A stretch of DNA of 47,323 nt, from positions 1-47,323 of the IMG/VR virus record IMGVR_UViG_3300032116_000351; one strand, written 5' to 3'. The notes under the pieces are model-generated. The model made no database searches, was not told where the DNA came from, and was given only the letters and a program-made list of their open reading frames with translations. This document shows, in pieces, positions 1 to 7,800 of this stretch. Position 1 is the stretch's first letter. Each line of letters starts with the position of its first letter. The translations under genes were made by a program, and so were the position numbers. The DNA comes from a virus.

Positions 1-50
1 AGCAAGCAGATGCTTGGGTCGTTGTTAAGAACGTTAAGGTAGCTTCCTAA
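1..50 (+). CDS. C-terminal end of probable major capsid protein (partial)
   Basis: An open frame (codons from position 3) runs in from the left edge and stops with TAA at 48-50. The readable tail is QADAWVVVKNVKVAS. It is followed by a strong terminator, and the next genes are the connector and neck genes, which is where a major capsid gene normally ends. The short Ala-Val-Val-Lys ending is compatible with an HK97-fold capsid tail but is too short to prove it. The identity is therefore inferred mostly from gene order. Confidence 0.5.
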   Translation, partial: QADAWVVVKNVKVAS

Positions 51-70
51 TTAGGAATTAACCCGTAAGA

Positions 71-101
71 AAGGCCCCCGAATTAATTTTTGGGGGCTTT
101 T
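71..101 (+). terminator. Intrinsic terminator after the capsid gene
   Basis: AAGGCCCCC (71-79) pairs with GGGGGCTTT (92-100) around a 12-base AT-rich loop, and more T follows. The G:C core is six pairs, extended by G:T and A:T pairs. It lies 20 bases after the upstream stop codon. The same stem sequence recurs at 4123-4148 after the tail tube gene. Confidence 0.85.
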
Positions 102-117
102 CATTTTAATTTAGTAA

Positions 118-126
118 TGCTATAAT
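118..126 (+). promoter_or_regulatory. Extended -10 promoter
   Basis: TGCTATAAT (118-126) is a perfect TATAAT with an extended TGn. A weak -35-like TTTTCA lies 17 bases upstream, inside the T tract of the terminator. Transcription would start near 133 and read into the gene at 154, whose Shine-Dalgarno TAGGAG is at 142-147. Confidence 0.65.
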
Positions 127-153
127 TGATTTGAGTAGAATTAGGAGATATAT

Positions 154-555
154 ATGTCATTTGAGACATTGAAGGTATCTGAATTAAAAAAGATTGCAGA
201 AGACTTTGCAGTCGAAACTGAAGGCCTAAAAAATAAAGCCGACATAATTGCAGCACTCGCAGAAGAGGGCGTAACTTGGTCTGTATATAACAAGACCATT
301 GAGAAGATGGAAGAAGACGAAGACGATATGGCAGTAGAAGTATTACCTAAGTTTGATCCAAAGGCGGAACAGCCAGCAGACACAGTATTAGTAAGAATGA
401 CCAGAGCAAACTTTAGATATGATATTATGGGTCATACATTTACAAAAGATCACCCGTTTGTAGCAATGAATAAAGACAAGGCTCAAGAAATTTTTGATAA
501 GGAGGAGGGCTTTAGATTAGCAACTCCAAAGGAAGTCCAGGAGTATTACAACTAA
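154..555 (+). CDS. Small head-associated protein with Rho-N/SAP-like N-terminus
   Basis: This 133-aa protein begins with a helix-extended-loop-helix pattern (LKVSELKKIAEDFAVETEG, then KADIIAALAE, residues about 6-36) that resembles Rho N-terminal or SAP/LEM-type nucleic-acid-binding motifs. An acidic linker (EKMEEDEDD) follows. The C-terminal half (residues 65-133) carries RANFRYDIMGHTFTKDHPF, a pattern I associate with short phage proteins next to capsid genes. TAGGAG precedes the ATG at good spacing. It sits between the capsid terminator and the connector gene, so a head-accessory role is likely, but the function is not established. Confidence 0.6.
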   Translation: MSFETLKVSELKKIAEDFAVETEGLKNKADIIAALAEEGVTWSVYNKTIEKMEEDEDDMAVEVLPKFDPKAEQPADTVLVRMTRANFRYDIMGHTFTKDHPFVAMNKDKAQEIFDKEEGFRLATPKEVQEYYN

Positions 556-569
556 TCTAAGCCTATAAA

Positions 570-1553
570 ATGGCAGAGGTATTAATCAGGACGCAGTCCC
601 CAATAACACATCAGGTTTTTTGGAATGGTGATATTACTACACCAGACACTACTCCTGTTGTAAAACTTTATGATGTAACTAATGATCCTGCAATTAATCC
701 AGCTATTAACCCTACTCACCTTTTAACAATATTAACATCGGTGGCGGATGAAAATAATCCTGGAACATATACAGTGTATATACCATATCAATATACAGAT
801 AGAAATAGAACTCTTAGACTTCAGTGGGAATACGCAATAGGCGCAACAAATGTAATTAGGGTAGATGAAGTATATGTTGTAACTCCATATGTAGATTTTA
901 ACCACGTACAGGATCTTGGATTTAGCACAGATCCTTCAGATCCAAATTATCGTTCTTACAAAGAACTTATTAAGGCTGAAAGGTATGCTAGAAAACAAAT
1001 AGAACAGTATACTGGGCAAAGTTTTTATCTATATGACGACGTTGTAGTTGTTTACGGATACGACTCAGACATATTGCCATTGCCATCAAAAATTGACACA
1101 TTGCATGAGCTTTATGCTAGAGACGTACTTTTACTAGACACAATTAATGAAATTGATAATTGGAACTATCCAATAGAAATAACTCCAACTGGATATGGAA
1201 TCAAAATTAATCGTGCAAACATGTTAGACAATACAGTTTATACAGCAAACGGTATGGTCCCTCCAAGCATTAATGATTATGGTAATGGAGTTTTTAAATC
1301 TGGAATTCCATATAAGGTTCAGGGTAGATTTGGATGGGAAAAGGTTCCAGACGAAGTTGAATTGGCTGGGATAGAATTAATGAAAGACTACTTTGCTAAA
1401 GATACAGTCTGGAGAAATAAGTATGTCAAAACTATCTCGACATTTGACTGGGACTTTGAGTTTACTAGTGACGCTAATGCTGGTACTGGAAATGCATATG
1501 CAGATAAGCTTCTATCAGAGTACGTACTTGTTACAAAGGTAGAAATTATATAA
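570..1553 (+). CDS. Head-tail connector (adaptor) protein, gp6-like, with extra N-terminal beta domain
   Basis: The protein is 327 aa. The C-terminal 220 residues have the helical pattern of head-tail adaptor proteins of the HK97 gp6 / SPP1 gp15 type (YKELIKAERYARKQIEQYTG near residues 129-148, later ELAGIELMKDYFAKDTVWR). The first 110 residues are predicted beta-rich and look like a separate domain. No good Shine-Dalgarno is visible directly upstream, so translation may be coupled to the preceding gene, which ends 15 bases earlier. Its stop overlaps the next start (TAATG). Position and helix pattern support the assignment. Sequence similarity alone is modest. Confidence 0.65.
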   Translation: MAEVLIRTQSPITHQVFWNGDITTPDTTPVVKLYDVTNDPAINPAINPTHLLTILTSVADENNPGTYTVYIPYQYTDRNRTLRLQWEYAIGATNVIRVDEVYVVTPYVDFNHVQDLGFSTDPSDPNYRSYKELIKAERYARKQIEQYTGQSFYLYDDVVVVYGYDSDILPLPSKIDTLHELYARDVLLLDTINEIDNWNYPIEITPTGYGIKINRANMLDNTVYTANGMVPPSINDYGNGVFKSGIPYKVQGRFGWEKVPDEVELAGIELMKDYFAKDTVWRNKYVKTISTFDWDFEFTSDANAGTGNAYADKLLSEYVLVTKVEII

Positions 1554-1981
1554 TGAACGATTTAATAGACTCAGTATTATCTATGAGTCTGGACGTTTAT
1601 AGACAGTTTGAGACACAAGATCCAGACACTGGAGCAATTGTGCGTGAGTGGACATATTATAAAACTATACCGTGTCATGCTAAAGGAGTTATAAGCAATT
1701 CTGCAACAACTAGATCTAGTGACAAGCAGATATTCTCAAACAAATATACTAATGATCAAATTATTCAAGTTAGAACTTCAGAAAAATTAACTGCTAGAGA
1801 AAAGGTCACAAACATCTGTGATAACGAAGGTAATGTAATCTGGAATGAAATTAATTTCCCAACAGAAACTCCAACAGTGTTTGAAGTTATGGGTACAACT
1901 CCAGTCACAGACCCATTTGGTCGTGTGATAGCATACAACTCATCTATGAAGAGATCGGAGAATCAGCAAATTGGACAATAG
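1553..1981 (+). CDS. Head closure (stopper) protein
   Basis: This 142-aa, mostly beta protein directly follows the connector, with its ATG overlapping the connector stop. The order adaptor, stopper, neck, tail terminator is the standard siphovirus arrangement. The sequence has the expected pattern of a small beta-barrel: N-terminal LDVYRQFETQDPDTGAIVREW, where the native residue change is described by an applied strain on one direction, then several strands ending in a FEVMGTTPVTDPFGR region. I do not see a diagnostic motif, so the assignment rests on length, secondary-structure pattern and position. Confidence 0.55.
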   Translation: MNDLIDSVLSMSLDVYRQFETQDPDTGAIVREWTYYKTIPCHAKGVISNSATTRSSDKQIFSNKYTNDQIIQVRTSEKLTAREKVTNICDNEGNVIWNEINFPTETPTVFEVMGTTPVTDPFGRVIAYNSSMKRSENQQIGQ

Positions 1982-2753
1982 CGCAATGTTGATTCAGGCA
2001 TCCAGCGGACTAGAGGGAATGATGTATGCTAATCAAAACGGACCATTAAAAGATAGCACAGTAGCTCAGGTGTCAGCATTTGTATATTATGAAGCAGCAG
2101 TGATTGCTAAGCTTACAACAAATAAGGCATTTCAGGGAGCATTTACAAAAATTATATTTGATCAGATAGATGCAGATTTTGGAGCCTACATAGATGCCCT
2201 TGCTAGAACTAGACCCAAATCTTTACATCACGTATATGAGTGGAAAAGAACAGGAAATAAATCTGCAAGACTTTTTAAATTAAATAAAATATCTGAGCAG
2301 GGATTATCGTTTAGAATGAATTATGAATTTCTTCCTTCTAGATCTATGGTTCCAGCGCCTAAAGGTAAGAGACGCCATATGTTTATGAATAAAGCAGAAG
2401 TAATGGAGCAAGGTAAGCCTTTAGTTATCCGTCCAAAAAATTCAGATAGATTAGTGTTTGAATATAATGGAGAAACTGTATTCATGCCCAAAGGCGCTTC
2501 GGTTACAGTAAAAAGACCTGGCGGATCAGGAGCACGTAATCAATTCTCATTAGCTTATTCAAGATTTTTTAGCGGAAGACTAGTAAACGAATCAATCAAG
2601 AGATCTGGATTTCAAAAAATATTTAATTCTAGTATGACAAAAGCACTCGCTGTCCCATCTAATATTAAAAAAGTTCAATATTCTTTTTCACCAAACACTA
2701 TTAGGTCTCAGGCTGATGCAGCCCTCACCCTATCATTTGGAGGTGCAATGTGA
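1971..2753 (+). CDS. Neck / head-tail joining protein (HK97 gp10-like position)
   Basis: This 260-aa protein occupies the slot of HK97 gp10-type neck proteins. A TTG start at 1971 is preferred because CGGAG (1956-1960) lies 10 bases upstream. The next ATG (1986) would be 25 bases from it. The gene overlaps the stopper gene by 11 bases. The sequence is basic, with KGKRRHMF and other Lys/Arg-rich segments in the middle and helices near the N-terminus. An Arg/Lys-rich surface suits contact with DNA or capsid, but that is inference. Confidence 0.5.
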   Translation: MDNSAMLIQASSGLEGMMYANQNGPLKDSTVAQVSAFVYYEAAVIAKLTTNKAFQGAFTKIIFDQIDADFGAYIDALARTRPKSLHHVYEWKRTGNKSARLFKLNKISEQGLSFRMNYEFLPSRSMVPAPKGKRRHMFMNKAEVMEQGKPLVIRPKNSDRLVFEYNGETVFMPKGASVTVKRPGGSGARNQFSLAYSRFFSGRLVNESIKRSGFQKIFNSSMTKALAVPSNIKKVQYSFSPNTIRSQADAALTLSFGGAM

Positions 2754-3262
2754 CAGCTAATTATAAATTAGATGCAATGCTAGAACTAAGGAAGTACCTT
2801 TGGGACCAGCTTGCCTCAAGAAACATATTTGATGAGAATGACTACTGGAGTGATAATTTAAATGAAAATATAGTTCCAATCATTCCAGTTCAACAGGCGG
2901 CAGAAATGAATCAATTCTTGAGCGGCAAGAAGCATATAGTCTATGACAAGATAGGAATGTCTTATGAGGATAACTGGCTAATATGTTGTGAGCAAATTAT
3001 GCTTACTCTATATTCAACTTCAGTTTCTGATATTAATGAGATTAGAAACTACCTAACTGATGAATTTAGACGTATGGATGAATCGGCTAAAGATATCAAT
3101 AAGTGGTCTGGCCTATCTGACAAGTTTAAGTTTCATACTATATGGGTGGCAGATATCTCTCCAACTGCTCCATCAGAAGAGCTTCAAGGTTTCTTTGCCG
3201 CCGAGGTCATTTTAGAAATTAAATATTCTCGAATTACAGACGGTCAAGGTAGATTCCTCTAG
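2750..3262 (+). CDS. Probable tail terminator (tail completion) protein
   Basis: A 170-aa alpha/beta protein starts with GTG at 2750, five bases after a strong GGAGGT (2739-2744), and overlaps the previous stop. It is the last gene before the tail tube gene, the usual place of the tail terminator, which caps the tube and docks on the neck. The pattern of helix (LRKYLWDQLASR), strand (ENIVPIIPV), strand (CEQIMLTLYS) and helix (DINEIRNYLTDEFRRMD) fits the gpU/gp17-type fold. Support is from position and predicted fold only. Confidence 0.5.
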   Translation: MTANYKLDAMLELRKYLWDQLASRNIFDENDYWSDNLNENIVPIIPVQQAAEMNQFLSGKKHIVYDKIGMSYEDNWLICCEQIMLTLYSTSVSDINEIRNYLTDEFRRMDESAKDINKWSGLSDKFKFHTIWVADISPTAPSEELQGFFAAEVILEIKYSRITDGQGRFL

Positions 3263-3266
3263 GGGT

Positions 3267-3295
3267 TTGCCTTTTTACTCTTAATGGACTAAAAT
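3267..3295 (+). promoter_or_regulatory. Sigma70-like promoter for the tail tube gene
   Basis: TTGCCT (3267-3272), a 17-base spacer, then TAAAAT (3290-3295). Predicted start is near 3302, which leaves an 80-base leader before the tail tube ATG. It lies in the only sizeable gap of the head-tail block. A strong AGGAGGTGG follows at 3365-3373. Confidence 0.6.
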
Positions 3296-3382
3296 TGTAC
3301 CAAGAGGGAAGAGGCCTAGCCAGCCAAGATTTTTAGATTTACAATTTAATAACCAAAGAATTCCAGGAGGTGGAAACACAAT

Positions 3383-4105
3383 ATGGCACAAAACGCAGGT
3401 AATGCTAAAAACATTCTCGTAGGTGCATCCCCATTGTTTATTTCGAATATCGATTCAACATCAGCAGGATACGCAACATACGAGAACTCAGAGCCAGGTA
3501 CAACAAACGCAGGTGCATTTGCTACAGGAACATCCTATACAACTACACTTAACGCAGTTGACTCTGGTACTTTCTATTACAGAAACGTAGGTTTTACCAA
3601 TAACGGTTTGCAGATTACATACAATCCAACATATGATTCAGTAACTGTCGACCAGCTTCTTGATACAGCAAAGCTGTTCAAGTCAGCGATGGAGGTTATG
3701 ATCGCAACTGAAATGTCAGAAGGTACACTAGAGAACGTTCTAGTTGTATTCGGACAACCAGACGATCCAGCTAACACTTCAACAATTTCACAAAACAATA
3801 CAATCATTTCATCAGGTACAGGAAATACAAAGAAGGACACTCTAGGTCTAGCAGCTGGAGCTCTTGGTATCGCACCAACAGAGCGTCAGCTTATTGCAGT
3901 TGGTCAAGCACCAACAGCAGCAGGATCACAGACAGAGCGTGTATATTATGCACGTCGTGTTTTGTCAGTGCAGCAATCAGCTTTCACATTGGCAAGATCA
4001 GCCCCAACTACATTCCCAGTAACATTCCGTCTCCTTCCAACCGCTATGAGCGGCTACGAAGGACAAGAATACGGTAAGATTATTGACCGTGTATTGGTAG
4101 TATAA
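3383..4105 (+). CDS. Major tail tube protein
   Basis: This 240-aa protein is rich in Thr, Ala, Gly and beta-strand patterns. Its codon choice is more C-rich at third positions than its neighbours, as expected for a very highly expressed structural gene. It has its own promoter, a near-perfect Shine-Dalgarno (AGGAGGTGG) and its own terminator, and it lies between the tail terminator gene and the frameshifted chaperones. That arrangement is typical of siphovirus tail tube genes. The sequence FYYRNVGFTNNGLQITYNPT near residues 64-83 suits a tube-forming beta sandwich. I recognise the role by position, composition and expression signals. Confidence 0.75.
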   Translation: MAQNAGNAKNILVGASPLFISNIDSTSAGYATYENSEPGTTNAGAFATGTSYTTTLNAVDSGTFYYRNVGFTNNGLQITYNPTYDSVTVDQLLDTAKLFKSAMEVMIATEMSEGTLENVLVVFGQPDDPANTSTISQNNTIISSGTGNTKKDTLGLAAGALGIAPTERQLIAVGQAPTAAGSQTERVYYARRVLSVQQSAFTLARSAPTTFPVTFRLLPTAMSGYEGQEYGKIIDRVLVV

Positions 4106-4122
4106 TTAAGTAATTAATTACC

Positions 4123-4150
4123 AAGGCCCCCAAGAAATTGGGGGCTTTCT
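4123..4150 (+). terminator. Intrinsic terminator after the tail tube gene
   Basis: AAGGCCCCCAA (4123-4133) pairs with TTGGGGGCTTT (4138-4148) around a GAAA tetraloop, followed by CT. The paired core copies the terminator at 71-101. It should limit read-through from the tail tube gene to the chaperones and tape measure. Confidence 0.85.
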
Positions 4151-4152
4151 GG

Positions 4153-4181
4153 TTGTATTAGTATATTATTTTTAGTATAAT
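4153..4181 (+). promoter_or_regulatory. Promoter for the chaperone-tape measure block
   Basis: TTGTAT (4153-4158), 17-base spacer, TATAAT (4176-4181). It begins two or three bases after the terminator. The start would be near 4188, just before the TAGGAGG (4199-4205) of the chaperone gene. Confidence 0.65.
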
Positions 4182-4210
4182 GATTGAGAGTAGATCCTAG
4201 GAGGATTAAA

Positions 4211-4543
4211 TTGGCAACAACAGTATATAACGTAGAAGAAATTACTCTACAAAATGGGGCAGTAGTAAAGTTAAAGCCTCTATCAATTAAAGAACTTCGT
4301 AAGTTCATGATAGCAATTAAGAAGACAGCAGAGTCTCAGACAGAGGATGAAACTTTAAACATCCTAATTGATGCATGTGCAATCGCACTAGAAAAGCAGC
4401 TACCAGAATTAGTAGCAGACAGAGAAGCATTTGAAGATGCTATCGACGTACCAACTATGAACCGCATCCTTGAAGTTTGCGGAGGAATTAAACTTGACGA
4501 CCCAAACCTACTAGCGGCAGCGGTTCTGGCTGGTCAGAACTAG
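4211..4543 (+). CDS. Tail assembly chaperone, short form (gpG-like)
   Basis: This 110-aa protein is the zero-frame product of a chaperone pair upstream of the tape measure. A TTG start at 4211 is chosen because TAGGAGG ends six bases upstream. A longer frame from 4184 would begin before that site. The sequence is beta-rich at the start (YNVEEITLQNGAVVKLKPLS), then helical (IKELRKFMIAIKK, ILIDACAIALEKQL). Such proteins bind the tape measure during tail assembly and are absent from the virion. Near its end is the slippery heptamer CCCAAAC, where part of the ribosomes shift -1 to make the longer form. Confidence 0.8.
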   Translation: MATTVYNVEEITLQNGAVVKLKPLSIKELRKFMIAIKKTAESQTEDETLNILIDACAIALEKQLPELVADREAFEDAIDVPTMNRILEVCGGIKLDDPNLLAAAVLAGQN

Positions 4544-4554
4544 ATTTAGCCGCT
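4501..4554 (+). promoter_or_regulatory. Programmed -1 ribosomal frameshift signal
   Basis: CCCAAAC (4501-4507) is read C CCA AAC in the zero frame, the exact X XXY YYZ arrangement for -1 slippage. Downstream, AGCGGC (4513-4518) pairs with GCCGCT (4549-4554), and within that loop GTTCTG (4523-4528) pairs with CAGAAC (4535-4540). The outer stem starts six bases after the heptamer, which is suitable stimulator spacing. The -1 frame stays open through the zero-frame stop at 4541-4543. Confidence 0.85.
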
Positions 4555-4875
4555 TTAGAAGGAGAAGTTTTCTTACTTGGACATTGGAAAAATTATGATG
4601 AACTGGAAGAAAATTTATCAATGCCAGAGCTTATAAATACTTTACAGGCTTTAAAGAAAAAAGATCATGAAGACAAAAAGTTCTTTGCATCTTTAAAGGG
4701 AGTAGATATAGGTGAGTACAAAGAAAATAAAAAGGAGGGTTCTAGTTTCGAAGACATACAGTTGAGAGCAGCAGGAATAAATGCTACTAGCAACGACGTT
4801 GTTTCGCTACAAGGAAGATTCGCAGCACAAGCTGGTTTTGGAATTGGTGAAGGACTAGGATACTCAAGGGAGTAG
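4507..4875 (+). CDS. Tail assembly chaperone, frameshift extension (gpT-like)
   Basis: This is the -1 frame continuation of the chaperone gene. Translation from 4211 that slips at 4501-4507 continues through PTSGSGSGWSELDLAALEG to the stop at 4873-4875, which gives a fusion of about 221 aa. The extension itself is about 122 residues and is helical and charged (LQALKKKDHEDKKFFASLKG), ending in a Gln/Ala/Gly-rich segment. The internal ATG at 4621 is unlikely to be a real start, since no Shine-Dalgarno precedes it and the frame is open well upstream. This matches lambda gpG/gpGT logic, in which the long form recruits tail tube subunits. Confidence 0.8.
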   Translation, partial: PTSGSGSGWSELDLAALEGEVFLLGHWKNYDELEENLSMPELINTLQALKKKDHEDKKFFASLKGVDIGEYKENKKEGSSFEDIQLRAAGINATSNDVVSLQGRFAAQAGFGIGEGLGYSRE

Positions 4876-4886
4876 TTTGAATATAA

Positions 4887-7800
4887 ATGGCTGACGAAAC
4901 AATCAGTACCCGAATAGTCGCTAATGCCGACTTCTCAGCTCTTATTGCCGATGTGCATAAGGTTACTGCCAGCCTATCTAAATTACAGGAACAATTAGCT
5001 AACTCCAATAAGATGATGGCAAATCAAATTGCCGTCATGAATAGATCATTTGCGGATACATTAAGAAGCACTGGTCAATTCTCAACACACTTTGTAAGTC
5101 TCCAATCAGATGTAGAAAAATTTGGTAAAAATCTTGATGGCGGAAAGCTAAAATTAAGTCAATATTTTAATACATTTAGAGACCATGCTAGAACATCTGG
5201 CGGTCTTATAAGAGACTTAGCAAAACAGCAAGTAGCTTTACAGAACTCGATATTACAACCACTAGGCAGAAACGCACAGGGACTAATGCAATTCAATGTG
5301 CATGTTCCACGAGGTCTGGATGAAATAAAAAACAAGACAGCAATAGCAAGACAAGAGCTACAAATCATGAACAAGGTTATCCAGGATGGCGCTGGACAAC
5401 TTATTAACTGGGGTAAGAATACTCAGTGGGCTGGTCGCCAGTTAACTGTTGGCTTAACAGTTCCGCTTGTAGCATTTGGAGCACAAGCAGCTAAAGCATT
5501 TAGAGAAGCTGATCAAGAGTTAGTTCGTTTAACTAAGGTTTATGGAGATGTTGCAGGAACATCAGCAGCAGAATTGGGCAGAGTCAGAGATGAAGTATCT
5601 GCTACTGCAAAAGAAATTTCTTCAGCAATGGGTGTTTCATTTAAAGAAACAATTGGTTTAGCCGCTGATATTGCAGCAACTGGTAAAACTGGTGACGAGC
5701 TTTTAGGATCTATTAAGGAAACAACAAGATTAGCAGTACTTGGTGAAGTAGATCGTCAAGAGGCTATGAAGGCAACTTTAGCTATTCAGTCAGCGTTTAA
5801 ACAAAACACAGATCAATTATCTGAATCTATTAACTTCCTTAACGCAGTTGAAAACCAAACTTCTACAACTCTTAATGATTTAGTGGAAGCTATTCCAAAA
5901 GCTGGTCCAGTAATTCAAGGATTGGGCGGAAGCGTACAAGACTTAGCACTTTATTTAACTGCTATGCGTGAAGGCGGTATTAATGCATCAGAGGGTGCAA
6001 ACGCTCTAAAGTCAGCACTTGCCTCTTTAATTAACCCAACAGACGTTGCAGTAGGTAAATTTCAAGCTCTAGGTATAGATCTTTTAGGAATTGTAAATAA
6101 TAACGCTGGTAATTTAACTGGCACATTAATGGCATTACAAGGGGCACTAGATAATTTAGATCCTCTACAAAAACAACAGGCTATTGAGCAGTTGTTTGGT
6201 AAGTTTCAATTCTCAAGACTGAATGCTTTGTTTGAAAACTTAGGTCGTCAAGGATCTCAGACCTTGCAAGTTTTAGATTTAATGAAAGCATCCTCTTCGG
6301 ATTTAGCTTCAGTAGCTGATCGAGAATTAGCAGCCGTAACAGAATCTGCTTCTGGTAAATATCGTAGAGCAATAGAAAGCCTAAGAGCTTCTCTAGCAGA
6401 AGTAGGCGAACAGTTTTTAACTATTAATACAGTGCTTATTCAAGTAATTGACAAAGTAGTTCAATTTGCAAATAATTTGCCAGGTCCAGTAAAACAAATA
6501 TTAGCTTTAGCAGGTGGAATCACAGCAATCATCGGTCCAGTAATTATGTTAACTGGTGTACTTGCAAACTTCTTTGGATATTTATTAAAGGGAGCTTTCC
6601 ACATGAAGGCATTCCTAAAGGGTGGAGAAGGCTGGAAATATCTAACACCAGAAATGTTGGCGGCAGAAAAAGCTGGTAGATTAGTTGAACAATCATTTTA
6701 TAGTGATGCTAAAGCAGCAGCAGTATTACAACAAGCATTAAGAAATTTATTGGATGAGTTTGCACTATTAGAACAAAAGGCCAAGGCTGGGTCAATGTCT
6801 GTAAATCCAGCAGTAACAACAATGGCTGGTAATTTAGTTGTTGGAGCAGGCGGACAAAGAGTAGTTAATCCACAACACCCACTAGCGGGTCCTATGGGAA
6901 GTAGGGCAAGTTCTCATATGGTTCCAAGATCTGGAATGACAGAGCAGGAAAGACTTGCACAAACTATGTTTGGAATGGTTCCAGGATCTGGTCCAGTTAA
7001 TCAGAAGATTGGTCAAAATCCACAGATTTACATGAATGATCAATTGCCAAATGTTCCTGGCTTAACAACAGTTGGCGGAGTTTCAACTGGTATAGTTTCT
7101 GGAGAAGCTGCAAGATGGCATGCAATGATGGCAACACTTGCAATGCAGTCAAAGGCAGAAATAGAGGCGTTAAAGAAACAAATTGTTGCTACGGGTGTTG
7201 TAAGTAAAGATTTCATGATGCAGTTCGATGATATTTTGCCAGTTGTATCTAAGCTGACAGATAATGCTGCAAGAGAATCTGCAATGATTGTTGCCGAATT
7301 ACGTGCAGGCAAAATGACTGTAGAAGCAGCAAAGGCAAAAATAATTGCCCTTAACTTAGAAACAGAAAGAATGATTGCTTCAGCAGTTGGAACTCAGGCG
7401 GCGGCAATGGGTAGAACAATTAATCCAACTATGGTTCCTACATTAAATCAACCAGTAGTAGATGCTAGCGGTAAATCTAATATGAGAGAGCTTTTCAAAA
7501 AGGGTAAGACTAGAGATTTTATAAATAAAGTAGCAGGAGCACTTGGGGTTAGAACATCTGGTGCTGGATATAATATTGAAACAACAGTTCCTAAAAAACT
7601 TTCAAACGGTGTGGTTGGAGTTCAAAAATATGCTAGAGGAATCGTTGGAGCTGGATTAGTTTTAGGAAAAGCCGTAGCTCAAAAGATAGGCTTGCTATCA
7701 TCTAGAGCAAAACAAGGTGCATATAAGTTTAAGAGTGTGTCTGGAGTATATGGTAAAGAAATTCCAGGATATACAAGAGAGAGCGCTAATGCTCTTTTAA

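Noticed and set aside
4101-4106. TATAAT at the end of the tail tube gene with TTGACC upstream
   Set aside because: The spacing is only 12 bases, and the downstream terminator would stop any transcript at once.
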